A stretch of DNA of 15,338 nucleotides from Russula earlei. Its lineage: Eukaryota; Basidiomycota; Agaricomycetes; Russulales; Russulaceae. Position 1 is the stretch's first letter; the number at the start of each line of letters is the position of its first letter. Made by a program: the position numbers and the translations under genes. Shown here one piece after another: positions 1-7,473 of this stretch. The stretch is taken from the NCBI GenBank assembly GCA_025769875.1, contig JAGFNK010001074.1, positions 1-15,338 of the forward strand, given 5' to 3'. Under the pieces are notes generated by a model, which saw only the letters and a list, made by a program, of their open reading frames with translations, ran no database searches and had not been told where the DNA came from.

Positions 1-88
1 AAGATCCTCAAATACTGTTCTAATTCTTGGTTGACCCTTTCTGTTTCCCCATCTGATTGGGGGTGGTATGCCGTGCTAAGGGAGGACT
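1..88 (-). pseudogene. pol: copy A integrase core, continuation beyond frameshifts (partial)
   Basis: The minus strand here encodes the end of the integrase catalytic core of copy A, in a different frame from the long pol ORF. It contains the [14 protein letters not shown] block that carries the third acidic residue of the D,D-35-E triad. Compared with copy B, one base is extra near 82-86, so the preceding frame runs into a TAG. The integrase C-terminus, any chromodomain and the 3' LTR of copy A lie outside the window. This is a continuation of the adjacent pol gene and not a separate gene. Confidence 0.75.
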
Positions 89-2980
89 TTAACATTTAGT
101 TTCCTCCATAATTCTTGGGTAACTTTTGCTGCAAACTGAGGACCTCGGTCGGAGATGATTTGAGTTGGTAATCCTACTCGTCTCCACACGTTGTTCATTA
201 TTAGAGAGGCAGTATCTTCTGCTGTTGATGGTCTTGTGACACGGGGAGATGATGGTAGCTTTGCTAAAGCGGTCCACCACTACTAGTAGGCTGTCATACC
301 CTTGAGAGGGGGTAGATCGACAATGAAGTCCATGGTGATGCCTGTCCCAGATCTTGCCCACCGGGGTGATAGGGACTAGGGGTACGGTCGTTGTTGGGCG
401 GTTCTTTGTGCTTTGGCATATAGCACAACCATCTACGTAGTTCTTGACAAATGTTAACATTCCTGGCCACCAATAGTTACGGCTTATTAGTTCGTAGGTC
501 TTCCATTGACCCGGGTGGCCAGTGGCTAGGGAGTCGTGGTGTACTTTGAGGACTGTACGTCTTAGTGCGTCTGATCTTGGGACATAGACTTTTCCTTTGA
601 AGAGAATCAGTCCCTCTTCTAAGTTCCAGTCCTGCAAGCCTTTTGTAAGGCAACGGGGGCCATTCTTCAGGATGGTTTCTAAAGCCTCTTTGACTTCTGG
701 GTCGTAGTCTTTGCTGGAACGTAGTTGTTTTCTTAGTTCAAAGTCTCCTATAGGTTCCGTTGTGGATGATCGGGTTGCTCTAATTTTAAAAAATTGTTGG
801 TCGAGCAGGACCCTTGCATCATTTTCATGCATCCCCTCTTTATAGTCTGGCCGCCTGGACAGACCGTCAGCTTTGTTTTGGGTTCCGGGGTGGTGTATAA
901 TGTGGAAATTGAATGCGCTAAGCAGCAAAGCCCACCGAGCTTGTCGTCGAGTGAGTTTCTGTTTCGTCATGAAGTATGTGAGGTTGTTGTGGTCTGTCCA
1001 CAATTCCACAGGGTGTTTAGCACCTTCTAAGTAATGTCGGAAATGCCAAAGCGAGGAAACTATAGCCAGAAGCTCTTTGTCGTAGATCATATAGTTTCTC
1101 TGAGCAGGGTCTAACGATTTGGAGAAGTACGCCACTGGGTGGTACTGGTTTAGTTCATACGGTTGTTCTAAAATGGAGCCGACTGCAAAGTCGCTTGCAT
1201 CACAGATCAAGCGGAACGGTCGTGAATGGTCAGGGAGCATTAAGACAGGTGCCTTTGTGAACGCTTCAATAAGGATGTGGAAGGCTTTTTCCTCCTCGGG
1301 CCCCCAGTGAAATGGGTGGTCCTTTTTGGTTAGGTCAAACAATGGTCGGGCCAGATGGGAATATTGGTGTATGAAACGTCTGTAGAAGTTACAAAAGCCT
1401 AAGAAGGCTTGAACTTCGGTGATATTACTAGGAGTTGGCCATTGTGTGATGCCTACGAGTTTATCCGAGTCCATTGATATGCGTCCTTGTGAAATGTGTA
1501 TGCCTAGATAGCTAATGGATGTTTGACGGAAAGCGCACTTTTCCGGCTTTAGGTATAAGTCATGGTCCTGTAAGATTTTAAGGACTTTATGTGTCCATTG
1601 ATCTAAGTCATGAATGGTGTTTGCAAGGATTAGTATATCGTCTAGATATACCACAACGTGTCCTGTTGCGATCAGTGGTGCTAAGATATTGTTCATGAAT
1701 CGTTGGAACGTGGCTGGTGCATTACAAAGGCCGAAGGTCATGATAAGTGGTTCGAAGAGGCCTAAAGGTGTTTTAAAGGCTGCGAGGTGTTCATCACCTT
1801 GTCGAAGGCGGATGTTGTTGTATCCCCATTGTACGTCAAACTTTGTGAAGTATTGTGCCCCTTGTAGTTTGTCAATAAGGTCTGGGATTAATGGCAGGGG
1901 GTAGGCATCTTTGATAGTGGCGGCATTAAGTCCTCGATAGTCTTGTACTGGTCGCAAGGCACCTCCTTTCTTTTCTACAAAGAAAAATGGGCTAGCTATT
2001 GGTGCTTTGGAAGGGCGGATAGTCCCCCGTCTGAGGTGTTCGTCTAGATACTCCTTCAAGGCTACTAATTCCTTAGGAGTGAGTCTATAGATGCCACAGT
2101 CCCTTCGTGAGGATTCTGGTTTGAGGTTAATGGCATGATCCCATGGTGCATGAGCAGGGAGGCGTTGGGACGCTTGTTCGTCAAATACACTTTGCCAGAT
2201 TTTAAATTCCGTTGGGATTAGTTTCTCGAGGGGTTGTGTTGGCTGATTGTCCTTCGCTAGTTTGGTAGATGTTGTACTCTTTGCCTGGATTCGTAGTGGG
2301 TGACGTTGGAAGGCATTGTAAATGTGTTGGTCAACAAGGGGTTCTTCCTTGTCCAGGGTGTCTCGAAATATTAATGCTGCTTCATGCTTGAATGATGGCT
2401 CTTCATCTTCTGGAATCGTGAGGGCTTTTATCGATCCTCCACGTATATTGTGGGTCGATGGGACTGTTATGGAGGGTTGTGACATTACACATGTTGCTGG
2501 ACAGTTTTGTAATGTGATAGTGTCGTTGGTCCAGTTGATGTCTGGGTTATGGTGTTGTAGCCAATCAGTACCCAGGATAATATTGTGGTCTCCTATGTTG
2601 GTAACAAGGAATTCTGCTTGTTCGTCATGTGTACCTCCCATCGCTTTGATTTGCAGTCGTTGGATGGTGCTATATCTGATTAAACCATTAGTGTTTGTGG
2701 TGCCGTCTACATTCTGTGCCGGTAGGGGTCTTTGTAAGTTGCGGAGGTGGAGATTATGTTGATTCACAAATTGTTCGTGGATGATCATTCCTTCTGCCCC
2801 ACTGTCTATGAGGGCACTTGCACCGATTTCCTTGCCGCTGAGTTTCCCCATGAGTGTTACTTTCAAGGCTATGGAAGGGGATCTTATATTCTTTGTAAAG
2901 ACTTTGGGGTAATTGAGTTGTACGGGTATAGTGGCAATCTGTACCGTATTCCTTAGCGGTGCACTAAGGGGTTCTATCAA
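89..2980 (-). CDS. pol: Ty3/gypsy chromovirus Pol polyprotein (PR-RT-RH-IN), copy A, 3' end frameshifted
   Basis: Pol polyprotein that replicates and integrates the retrotransposon. Counting from the TTG at 2980, the domains run in order. The aspartic protease has D59-S60-G61 (DSGAEGMI). Reverse transcriptase has D382 in FDVQWGY and the catalytic YLDD at 445-448. RNase H has D594, E636, D663 and D705. The integrase zinc-binding HHCC is H814/815, H822, C852, C855, and the start of the integrase core follows. The order PR-RT-RH-IN marks Ty3/gypsy (Metaviridae). There is no ATG at the start; the frame continues upstream into the gag stop, which fits gag-pol expression by -1 frameshifting. Against copy B, the core has an extra base near 341, a missing base near 305-311 that restores the frame, and another extra base near 225. 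The last roughly 45 codons are therefore out of frame and the copy is probably inactive. It is well conserved with copy B at the protein level. Confidence 0.93.
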   Translation of the reverse strand: MIEPLSAPLRNTVQIATIPVQLNYPKVFTKNIRSPSIALKVTLMGKLSGKEIGASALIDSGAEGMIIHEQFVNQHNLHLRNLQRPLPAQNVDGTTNTNGLIRYSTIQRLQIKAMGGTHDEQAEFLVTNIGDHNIILGTDWLQHHNPDINWTNDTITLQNCPATCVMSQPSITVPSTHNIRGGSIKALTIPEDEEPSFKHEAALIFRDTLDKEEPLVDQHIYNAFQRHPLRIQAKSTTSTKLAKDNQPTQPLEKLIPTEFKIWQSVFDEQASQRLPAHAPWDHAINLKPESSRRDCGIYRLTPKELVALKEYLDEHLRRGTIRPSKAPIASPFFFVEKKGGALRPVQDYRGLNAATIKDAYPLPLIPDLIDKLQGAQYFTKFDVQWGYNNIRLRQGDEHLAAFKTPLGLFEPLIMTFGLCNAPATFQRFMNNILAPLIATGHVVVYLDDILILANTIHDLDQWTHKVLKILQDHDLYLKPEKCAFRQTSISYLGIHISQGRISMDSDKLVGITQWPTPSNITEVQAFLGFCNFYRRFIHQYSHLARPLFDLTKKDHPFHWGPEEEKAFHILIEAFTKAPVLMLPDHSRPFRLICDASDFAVGSILEQPYELNQYHPVAYFSKSLDPAQRNYMIYDKELLAIVSSLWHFRHYLEGAKHPVELWTDHNNLTYFMTKQKLTRRQARWALLLSAFNFHIIHHPGTQNKADGLSRRPDYKEGMHENDARVLLDQQFFKIRATRSSTTEPIGDFELRKQLRSSKDYDPEVKEALETILKNGPRCLTKGLQDWNLEEGLILFKGKVYVPRSDALRRTVLKVHHDSLATGHPGQWKTYELISRNYWWPGMLTFVKNYVDGCAICQSTKNRPTTTVPLVPITPVGKIWDRHHHGLHCRSTPSQGYDSLLVVVDRFSKATIISPCHKTINSRRYCLSNNEQRVETSRITNSNHLRPRSSVCSKSYPRIMEETKC
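831..845 (-). other. purine tract inside pol, identical to the 3' polypurine tract (possible central PPT)
   Basis: The minus strand reads CTATAAAGAGGGGAT just after the RNase H domain (codons for D-Y-K-E-G-M). The same 15 bases occur at 8778-8792, immediately before the LTR of copy B, where a polypurine tract is expected. The functional reading as a second plus-strand primer is inference; coding constraint could explain part of the match. Confidence 0.35.
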
Positions 2981-2992
2981 AAATCCATAGGA
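2974..2992 (-). promoter_or_regulatory. candidate -1 ribosomal frameshift site between gag and pol, copy A
   Basis: Gag ends ATG-GAT-TTT-TGA. The Ts form a run of five (2979-2983), so a Phe tRNA on TTT can slip back one base onto TTT, with the stop codon in the A site. The ribosome would then read TTG-ATA-GAA into pol. The pol frame has no ATG of its own before the protease, and the same arrangement occurs in copy B. No downstream pseudoknot was worked out. Confidence 0.6.
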
Positions 2993-4464
2993 GCAGAATG
3001 GGGACGTGGAATGTTAGCGGCGAGACTTTCTCGCCAAGTTACAAGGGAAGCAATAGGAACTGGGTTGGTGTCTTTCTGTTCAGGTTGTTCTTCCTGAATG
3101 GTAGCTGAACGGACTGCAGTCTGTGAGGATTGTCCGGGGCGACGAGCACGGGCAGCGGCTTTCTTAGACCTGCATTCTTTGGCCATGTGGTTGGGTTTGC
3201 CGCAATAGTAGCACAATTTTAACTCTGTGCGTCGTTGTTTCTCAGCTTTAGTGAGAGTGTTGCGCGGGGCACTATTGTTCCAGCGTTGTTCGCCTGGTTC
3301 CCCCTGGTAGAGGTTGATTTCTACGGGAGTATCTGGGTCATTAGTACCTAGACCCCTTGTGCGCAGGGGCGGTTTTCTGGTATGGAACGATGGTGACATC
3401 CACATGTGGTATACTTGATCAAACTCGCGCACCTTCTTGACTAGTGCTGCTAATGTGGTAGGCGCGGGTGTTATACCTAATATCTTGGTGTGGATTCCTT
3501 GGTTTAAGTTACGGCGGAAAGCAAACATCTTAGTGTTCTCGTCTGCTTGGGAGTGGGTCGCATGATGGGACCACTTTTGGTACCATTCATTGAACGGGGT
3601 GTTGCCTTGTCGTAGAGAGTGCATTAAGGCATTCGATTCCAGTTGCGCGTCTGCTGGAATGAAGTGGTCGGCAAATGCTGTTTTAAAGTCTTGCCAGGAA
3701 CCATAGTTGATTGGTTGTAAGGCCTGAGCCTTTGTCGTTAGTTCTCGGGCCCATGTCCCTGCTGGGGTACCTATCTTGAAGTGAGTAAGGGCCGCTGCAA
3801 CTCTTTTCCCTTCATCCGGGAATGAGTCCAGGTTGATGTAATAGTAGTTGTCTAAGGCAGCCCAGAATGTCTCCGCATTCTCTGCTTTGCCATCAAAGGC
3901 TTCTGGGGCGGTCCCAATGATACGATTTTGTTGTACCTGGGCAGGAGCTGGTGCCGCCATTGGAGCAGGCTGTATGGGAGGTGGTGGCGGTGCTGGAGCT
4001 GGTGGTGCAAGGGGTGCCAGTGGTGCTGCATGTACCGGTGCTACTAGTGGTGGTGCTGGTGGCGGTTGGGTTCTGAGTGGGCGAGTAGGAGCCCGTGTTA
4101 TCTGTGTAGGAGACGGTGGTGGTGCCGGGGGCGCCGCTACTGTATGTTGTCCTACTGTTACGGGAGTGGGAAGATGGCTTGGTTTGGGGGAATCAAATCC
4201 TCCTGGTACTCTAGATGGGCCTGGTGTGGGAGTGTTTTCTCGTGCCGGGGTGAGGGCTCTGGTAACCTGTGATAGAACCCTTGATGCAGTTTCTACTGTG
4301 GCTTCAAGGGTGCGGGTGACTTCTGCTTGTTCAGCTTCCTCTTGAGTGGTCGAGAAGTCGACTGGCTTGTGGTTTCGATATGTGAATTGTTCAAGATTTC
4401 TACTCCAGTGGACTGTTTGACCTTGGAATACTGCAGTTCCAGTGAGGAGGTCAAAGTTACAAAG
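2977..4464 (-). CDS. gag: Gag of copy A, main part (capsid and CCHC nucleocapsid), downstream of the solo LTR
   Basis: Structural Gag protein that packages element RNA into cytoplasmic particles. The open frame runs from the solo LTR junction at 4464 to TGA at 2977-2979, 495 codons before the stop. The only ATG near the domain start is at 3960, but the frame is open upstream and conserved with copy B (a V-x-W-S-R block and a V-D-F-S block), so translation probably starts much further up, at 5609. Counting from the ATG at 3960, the retrotransposon gag/capsid region is about residues 10-190 (AFDGKAENAETFW, TPFNEWYQKW). The CCHC zinc knuckle is C250, C253, H258, C263 (CYYCGKPNHMAKEC). The roughly 168 codons before that ATG form a Pro/Ala/Thr-rich linker with high GC, quite different from the Thr/Ser-rich linker of copy B. 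The frame overlaps the start of pol. Confidence 0.88.
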   Translation of the reverse strand, partial: LCNFDLLTGTAVFQGQTVHWSRNLEQFTYRNHKPVDFSTTQEEAEQAEVTRTLEATVETASRVLSQVTRALTPARENTPTPGPSRVPGGFDSPKPSHLPTPVTVGQHTVAAPPAPPPSPTQITRAPTRPLRTQPPPAPPLVAPVHAAPLAPLAPPAPAPPPPPIQPAPMAAPAPAQVQQNRIIGTAPEAFDGKAENAETFWAALDNYYYINLDSFPDEGKRVAAALTHFKIGTPAGTWARELTTKAQALQPINYGSWQDFKTAFADHFIPADAQLESNALMHSLRQGNTPFNEWYQKWSHHATHSQADENTKMFAFRRNLNQGIHTKILGITPAPTTLAALVKKVREFDQVYHMWMSPSFHTRKPPLRTRGLGTNDPDTPVEINLYQGEPGEQRWNNSAPRNTLTKAEKQRRTELKLCYYCGKPNHMAKECRSKKAAARARRPGQSSQTAVRSATIQEEQPEQKDTNPVPIASLVTWRESLAANIPRPHSAPMDF

Positions 4465-4469
4465 AAAGG
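4465..4469. repeat. target-site duplication (one of two)
   Basis: AAAGG at the low-coordinate edge of the solo LTR; the second copy is at 5352-5356. Five-base duplications are normal for LTR retrotransposon integration. Confidence 0.85.
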
Positions 4470-4986
4470 TGTCACGGTAACTAGCCGTGTCAGTTCACAA
4501 GCAGAAAGCAAGTCGATGATAGAGAGGTGTTCAAGAAACGGGCTGGTTCCCGTGTATAATGAGTAAGGATCCCTGCAGCGGTCGAAGTGTTTTATGCTAA
4601 ACAGGTTATGGCCAATAGACCCTTCCTAGTACGACTCGGTCCGTTGAGAAGCTAGGGTAAGTTTGTAATGGGATAGACTAGGGCTGGTTCCACTAGCTAT
4701 ATGTGTTCAAGTCCGTCGGGAACTTTGAACAACGCAAAGAGAGTAGAGGAAGGTAGGTCTTAAAGGAGGAGAGCTCTTCTCAGGTGAGTGAAGAGAGACT
4801 CTTAGGGAAGGAAGGGAAAGGCGAAGAGTAGATGGTGGATGGTGTGTTGAGAGTTGATGAAATGGAGAGGTAGTTGTGGGTTAAGTTTGTGAGAGTGAAG
4901 TGGGTTGCAGGCGAATATGTTTGGACAAGAGTAGGTTGGATTCTACAAGAGACCAAGCTTAGGGCTTTGGTCACAAAGTACTGAGC

Positions 4987-4995
4987 TTATATATA
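4987..4995 (-). promoter_or_regulatory. TATA box of the solo LTR
   Basis: The minus strand reads TATATATAA about 357 bases from the LTR end at 5351, a reasonable U3 position. A perfect inverted repeat lies just upstream (5002-5023). Confidence 0.5.
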
Positions 4996-5001
4996 CAGGA
5001 G

Positions 5002-5023
5002 AAGCGCAGCAATAGCTGCGCTT
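5002..5023. repeat. perfect 9-bp inverted repeat with 4-base loop beside the TATA box
   Basis: AAGCGCAGC-AATA-GCTGCGCTT. It sits 7 bases upstream of the minus-strand TATA box of the solo LTR, so it may be a dyad for a dimeric DNA-binding protein. This role is inference. Confidence 0.5.
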
Positions 5024-5351
5024 TGACTGTGCTACTAGTATAGTAGGAGTCATAATAAGTAGGAGTCATAGGAATGAGGCCACGAATGAGTCAGAACCAA
5101 ATAACTGTGCTGCACAGTAGGTGCGCAGCATTGCACAGTTGAAACTAAGAAGTGAACATAAATGGAAAGAGAACCAAACAAAGGGAAAGTAACAGCAATC
5201 CAGTGTTACCTGGATGTGTATGGATCACATGATAACACAGAAAGGATCACAAGACGTAAGAGATCACAAGACCAGTAAGTAAAGGGACGTACGCAAGCAA
5301 GCAGTCCATAGCAAAAGTAAGAAGTAAACGTAAAAGGAAAATGGTGTAACA

Positions 5352-5356
5352 AAAGG
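5352..5356. repeat. target-site duplication (second of two)
   Basis: AAAGG at the high-coordinate edge of the solo LTR, matching 4465-4469. Confidence 0.85.
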
Positions 5357-5609
5357 CCACCTCCGGAATGAGGGCTCGAAGAGTTTCTTGAGTGAGTTCA
5401 ACGTCCTCTTCGTCCCAGTCCTTCCTTGCATCTAAGGTCCAAGGGTCGTAAAGGGTATCGTATTGGGTGACTGATCGGTCTCTACAGTATCCGCTATAGT
5501 ATTCTCCAGTGATGTTATAGTCGACGTTGCGGAAGAAGACAGGAATTTGTAGTTGTTCACTTTCTGTAAGGGGTCTTCGAGAAGTCTCTTCTTCCGGACT
5601 TTGACTCAT
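5352..5609 (-). CDS. gag: Gag of copy A, N-terminal 86 codons, cut off by the solo LTR
   Basis: ATG at 5607-5609 opens an acidic segment (MSQSPEEETSRRPLTESEQ...) that aligns with the ORF at 14252-13992 of copy B: LTESEQLQIPVFFRNVDYN against ITDEEENLIPLLFENLSYD. After residue 86 the reading frame enters the solo LTR and would end there at 5247 with meaningless hydrophobic residues. Frame arithmetic links it to the gag part at 4464, giving an ancestral Gag of 581 residues by count. The start is 4 nt after the TAA of the preceding ORF, the same geometry as in copy B. As it stands the gene is disrupted, unless the LTR is somehow spliced out, for which there is no evidence. Confidence 0.75.
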
Positions 5610-5620
5610 TCACTTAACGA

Positions 5621-5777
5621 TGCCAGTCTTGGTGCCACGGACAATATGGGTCCTTACAGAAGTAGGGGTGTTCTAGAGAGTGGCGGTGTTCTTCTGGGGT
5701 ACGATAATAGATACGCCCGATGAAGCGTATGGGTTTGTAAAGGTTCTCCCCCTTTACAACCTCTGCGTATGTTGCTG
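5621..5777. repeat. imperfect tandem repeat, unit I
   Basis: Begins TGCCAGTCTTGGTGCCA and ends around GCGTATGTTGCTGG. It matches unit II at about 5828-5980 with many substitutions; period about 207 bp. The duplication is visible in both DNA and protein. Confidence 0.7.
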
Positions 5778-5827
5778 GCCGAATGGTGGGCTATGGGTCC
5801 CAGGACTTGTGCCAGACACGGGTGTAA

Positions 5828-5980
5828 TGCCAGTCTTTGTGCCAATAGCAGTATGGATCCTTGCAATAGAATGATAGTTCGAACAGGTGTTGGTCTTCTC
5901 TAGTGAGATGAAAGATGTACTTTCCGTGGTCGTGTGGTTTGTAAAGGTCTTTGCCTTTCACAACTTCTGCGTAAGTAGCC
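5828..5980. repeat. imperfect tandem repeat, unit II
   Basis: Begins TGCCAGTCTTTGTGCCA and shares GTTTGTAAAGGT, CTTCTGCGTA-like and GGATCCTT-like blocks with unit I at 5621-5777. An old duplication within the small Cys/His ORF. Confidence 0.7.
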
Positions 5981-5989
5981 CTTGGGATT

Positions 5990-6559
5990 TTAAAGGGGAA
6001 CAACGGTCCAATGAGTTGCGTCCCACGGGTAGGTGACGGCGTATGCTGGGAGCAATACGGGTGTACCTCTTCGTTGGGTTTGGAGGTTTTGGGCGATGCG
6101 GAAATACTCTTCGGTGACGCCAGAGTATGTTATGGCTACGCGGCCTTTCCAAAGGAAGCCTTCAAAGTCTAAGGGGTGCGGAGCGAACTGATTGATCTCT
6201 TCTATGGGGTGGTCTATGCGAACAAAGGCTTGTGTTCTCGCGTGCCACAGTTCCTTGCAATGATTCTTGAAATCTAATAATTCCCTACGAGTTCTATGAG
6301 GTAGTACTGATCCTAAGTATGCTAGCTCGGGGAAGTAGCACCGTAAGCCAACTATAGAACCTGGAGGCGACTGGCTACTACTTGAATGCTCTACTAAAGG
6401 AGTAGCGAAGGGGGTTAATTGTCGATCAGTATACGGGAGTGGGATTGGAATAATGGGGGGAGTTAATGGCAAAGGGCGCTCTACTCTTGAAACTGCAGAA
6501 GCAGAGCGGCGGCCTCTTCGTCTGTGAGAGGGCGCCAGAGTGGTTGATGTGGGAGGTGT
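5990..6559 (-). CDS. accessory ORF2 of copy A, conserved protein of unknown function upstream of gag
   Basis: Not recognised as any named family. The frame is open from just after a TAG at 6560-6562 to TAA at 5990; the strongest part starts at the TTG at 6472, but similarity to copy B begins further up (VERPLP-x-TPP, LAPxHRRR). There is no ATG: where copy B has its ATG, this copy has GTG (6575-6577) followed by the TAG, so it seems to have lost its start. Shared blocks with ORF2 of copy B are R-x-RREL-x2-FKN-x-C, WH-x-R, FEG-(F/Y)-LWK-x-RV, TEEY-x-RI, and L-x-PAY-x3-YPW-x3-HWT near the end. Roughly half the residues match over the last 120. The N-terminus overlaps the 3' end of ORF1 in another frame. 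No membrane segment is obvious. Confidence 0.65.
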   Translation of the reverse strand, partial: TPPTSTTLAPSHRRRGRRSASAVSRVERPLPLTPPIIPIPLPYTDRQLTPFATPLVEHSSSSQSPPGSIVGLRCYFPELAYLGSVLPHRTRRELLDFKNHCKELWHARTQAFVRIDHPIEEINQFAPHPLDFEGFLWKGRVAITYSGVTEEYFRIAQNLQTQRRGTPVLLPAYAVTYPWDATHWTVVPL

Positions 6560-7473
6560 CTATCTCCCGGGGTCCACAGGGTTATTCCTGGTGGCGTGGG
6601 GGGCGTGTCGGGTCGGAAGCCGCAGTTGCACACTTCTCTGAGGCAGAGGCAGACGCCGGGACGAGTTGGTGTAGGGGACCAATGGGTGCGGATGCTGCTG
6701 GTCGGGGTTCGTCTCATAACAGGGGTGAGAGGTCGACTGATGGTGGAGAGTTCTTCGGGGACAGGGGGGCCAGTATAAACTGCTGGCGGCGGAGAATAGA
6801 GTCCTGCAGGGTCTACAAGGTTCTGCGGGGCGTCCACAATGCTGTGGGTCCAGGTAGTCTCTCTCCAGTTGTAAATGTACCTTCTGCCTTCTACGTAAGC
6901 CAATTGGAGGGTTGCAGGTCCTCCCTGTGTGGATCTGTTAAGGCAGAGGTAATTAAACTGCACCGAGATGTGCTCGTGCGTGAGGGTAAAAAGGGATAGG
7001 TAATATGAGGCTTGTCCCTCCAATAGTTCTTGGACGAGAGCGTAATGCTGAGGCAGGATAACTTCAGTCCACAGCTTTTCGTCGCTGTCGGTGAGGGTGA
7101 GAATACCAGTTGGCTCTCCGTCAAAGTTTCTAGAGTTGGAGAGGTACCAAAATAAGAGTTGGCGGCGAGTGGGTTCGACGAGGTGACTGAGGGTGTCGAC
7201 AAACAAGTCGTATTGTATTTGGTTGAGGACTTGTCCGAATGGGAGAAGGCCTACTAAGTCTCGGAGGACGTAGGTGTTGTGAGACCAGATTTCAATTTGT
7301 TGCCGGTCGTAGATGTTGACAATAGAGATTGGGGGAAAGTAAATGTCCCAAAGGATGGGAAGGTGATTAACAATGAGCCCGTGCTGGTGGAGGACTGCGT
7401 CGTCTTCTGAGTCATACTCCGAGTCGGTGCCCGGGTTGGGGGAAACTGTGAATCGCGGAGGCACTGCAGACAA
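6481..7473 (-). CDS. accessory ORF1 of copy A, conserved protein of unknown function
   Basis: Not recognised. About 330 codons, ending in TAG at 6481. There is no ATG near the start (TTG at 7473, GTG at 7464); removal of a candidate intron at 7464-7516 would create an ATG at this point. The N-terminus is acidic (DSEYDSEDD), the middle is rich in aromatic and aliphatic residues, and a Pro-rich region follows. Near the C-terminus is a C-X-C-X4-C-X-C cluster (CLCLREVCNC) followed by FRPDTPPTP-x-GITLWTPGD. The Cys cluster, the FRPDTPPTP block, YTGPP and a Q-F-x4-L-x-LNR block recur in copy B at 15325-14841. It lies directly after the putative LTR and before ORF2, which it overlaps. It could be an RNA- or nucleic-acid-binding accessory protein, but nothing proves it. 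Confidence 0.7.
   Translation of the reverse strand: MSAVPPRFTVSPNPGTDSEYDSEDDAVLHQHGLIVNHLPILWDIYFPPISIVNIYDRQQIEIWSHNTYVLRDLVGLLPFGQVLNQIQYDLFVDTLSHLVEPTRRQLLFWYLSNSRNFDGEPTGILTLTDSDEKLWTEVILPQHYALVQELLEGQASYYLSLFTLTHEHISVQFNYLCLNRSTQGGPATLQLAYVEGRRYIYNWRETTWTHSIVDAPQNLVDPAGLYSPPPAVYTGPPVPEELSTISRPLTPVMRRTPTSSIRTHWSPTPTRPGVCLCLREVCNCGFRPDTPPTPPGITLWTPGDRHLPHQPLWRPLTDEEAAALLLQFQE

Larger units (their letters stand above)
4470..5351 (-). mobile_element. solo LTR of a third LTR retrotransposon, inserted in copy A gag
   Basis: An 882-bp segment that on the plus strand begins TGTCAC and ends GTAACA. It has TG...CA termini with a six-base imperfect inverted repeat and is flanked by AAAGG on both sides. 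No internal element sequence is present, so it is a solo LTR left by LTR-LTR recombination. It interrupts gag: 5609-5352 is exactly 86 codons, and 4464 is in the gag frame, so removing the LTR and one duplication joins the two parts in one frame. A TATA box at 4987-4995 on the minus strand suggests minus orientation, but this is not proved. Three GATCACA motifs (about 5223-5270) and two GTAGGAGTCATA repeats (about 5043-5071) look like U3 elements. Small ORFs inside it have no recognisable content. Confidence 0.85.
5614..6003 (-). pseudogene. small ORF with two tandem Cys/His units, split by an in-frame TAG (copy A only)
   Basis: Not recognised. The frame is open from upstream of 6003 (TTG there, no ATG) to TAG at 5791-5793, then continues in the same frame to TAA at 5614-5616. 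The two halves are repeats of each other. Both begin with ATYAEVVKG followed by (K/E)-(D/N)-LYKP, and both end with a C-X4-C-X2-H-X3-H motif: CKDPYCYWHKDWH and CKDPYCPWHQDWH. This pattern could bind zinc, which is inference. It lies between ORF2 and gag; copy B has nothing here. It overlaps the end of ORF2 by a few codons in the +1 frame at a CCCCTTTAAAA stretch, so it could be reached by frameshifting, or it could be a decayed gene. Its TAA is 4 nt before the gag ATG. Confidence 0.5.

Noticed and set aside
2322..2762. 146-codon plus-strand ORF
   Set aside because: Antisense of the conserved protease region of pol; no domain and no upstream promoter.
3848..4345. 165-codon plus-strand ORF, Gly/Ala-rich
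   Set aside because: It is the antisense of the Pro/Ala-rich Gag linker; its composition follows from that, and it has no counterpart in copy B.
4780..4974. 64-codon minus-strand ORF in the solo LTR
   Set aside because: Ser/Thr/Pro low-complexity frame over a purine-rich plus strand; no sign of selection.
6466..6999. 177-codon plus-strand ORF
   Set aside because: Antisense of ORF1; the minus strand shows conservation with copy B, this frame does not.
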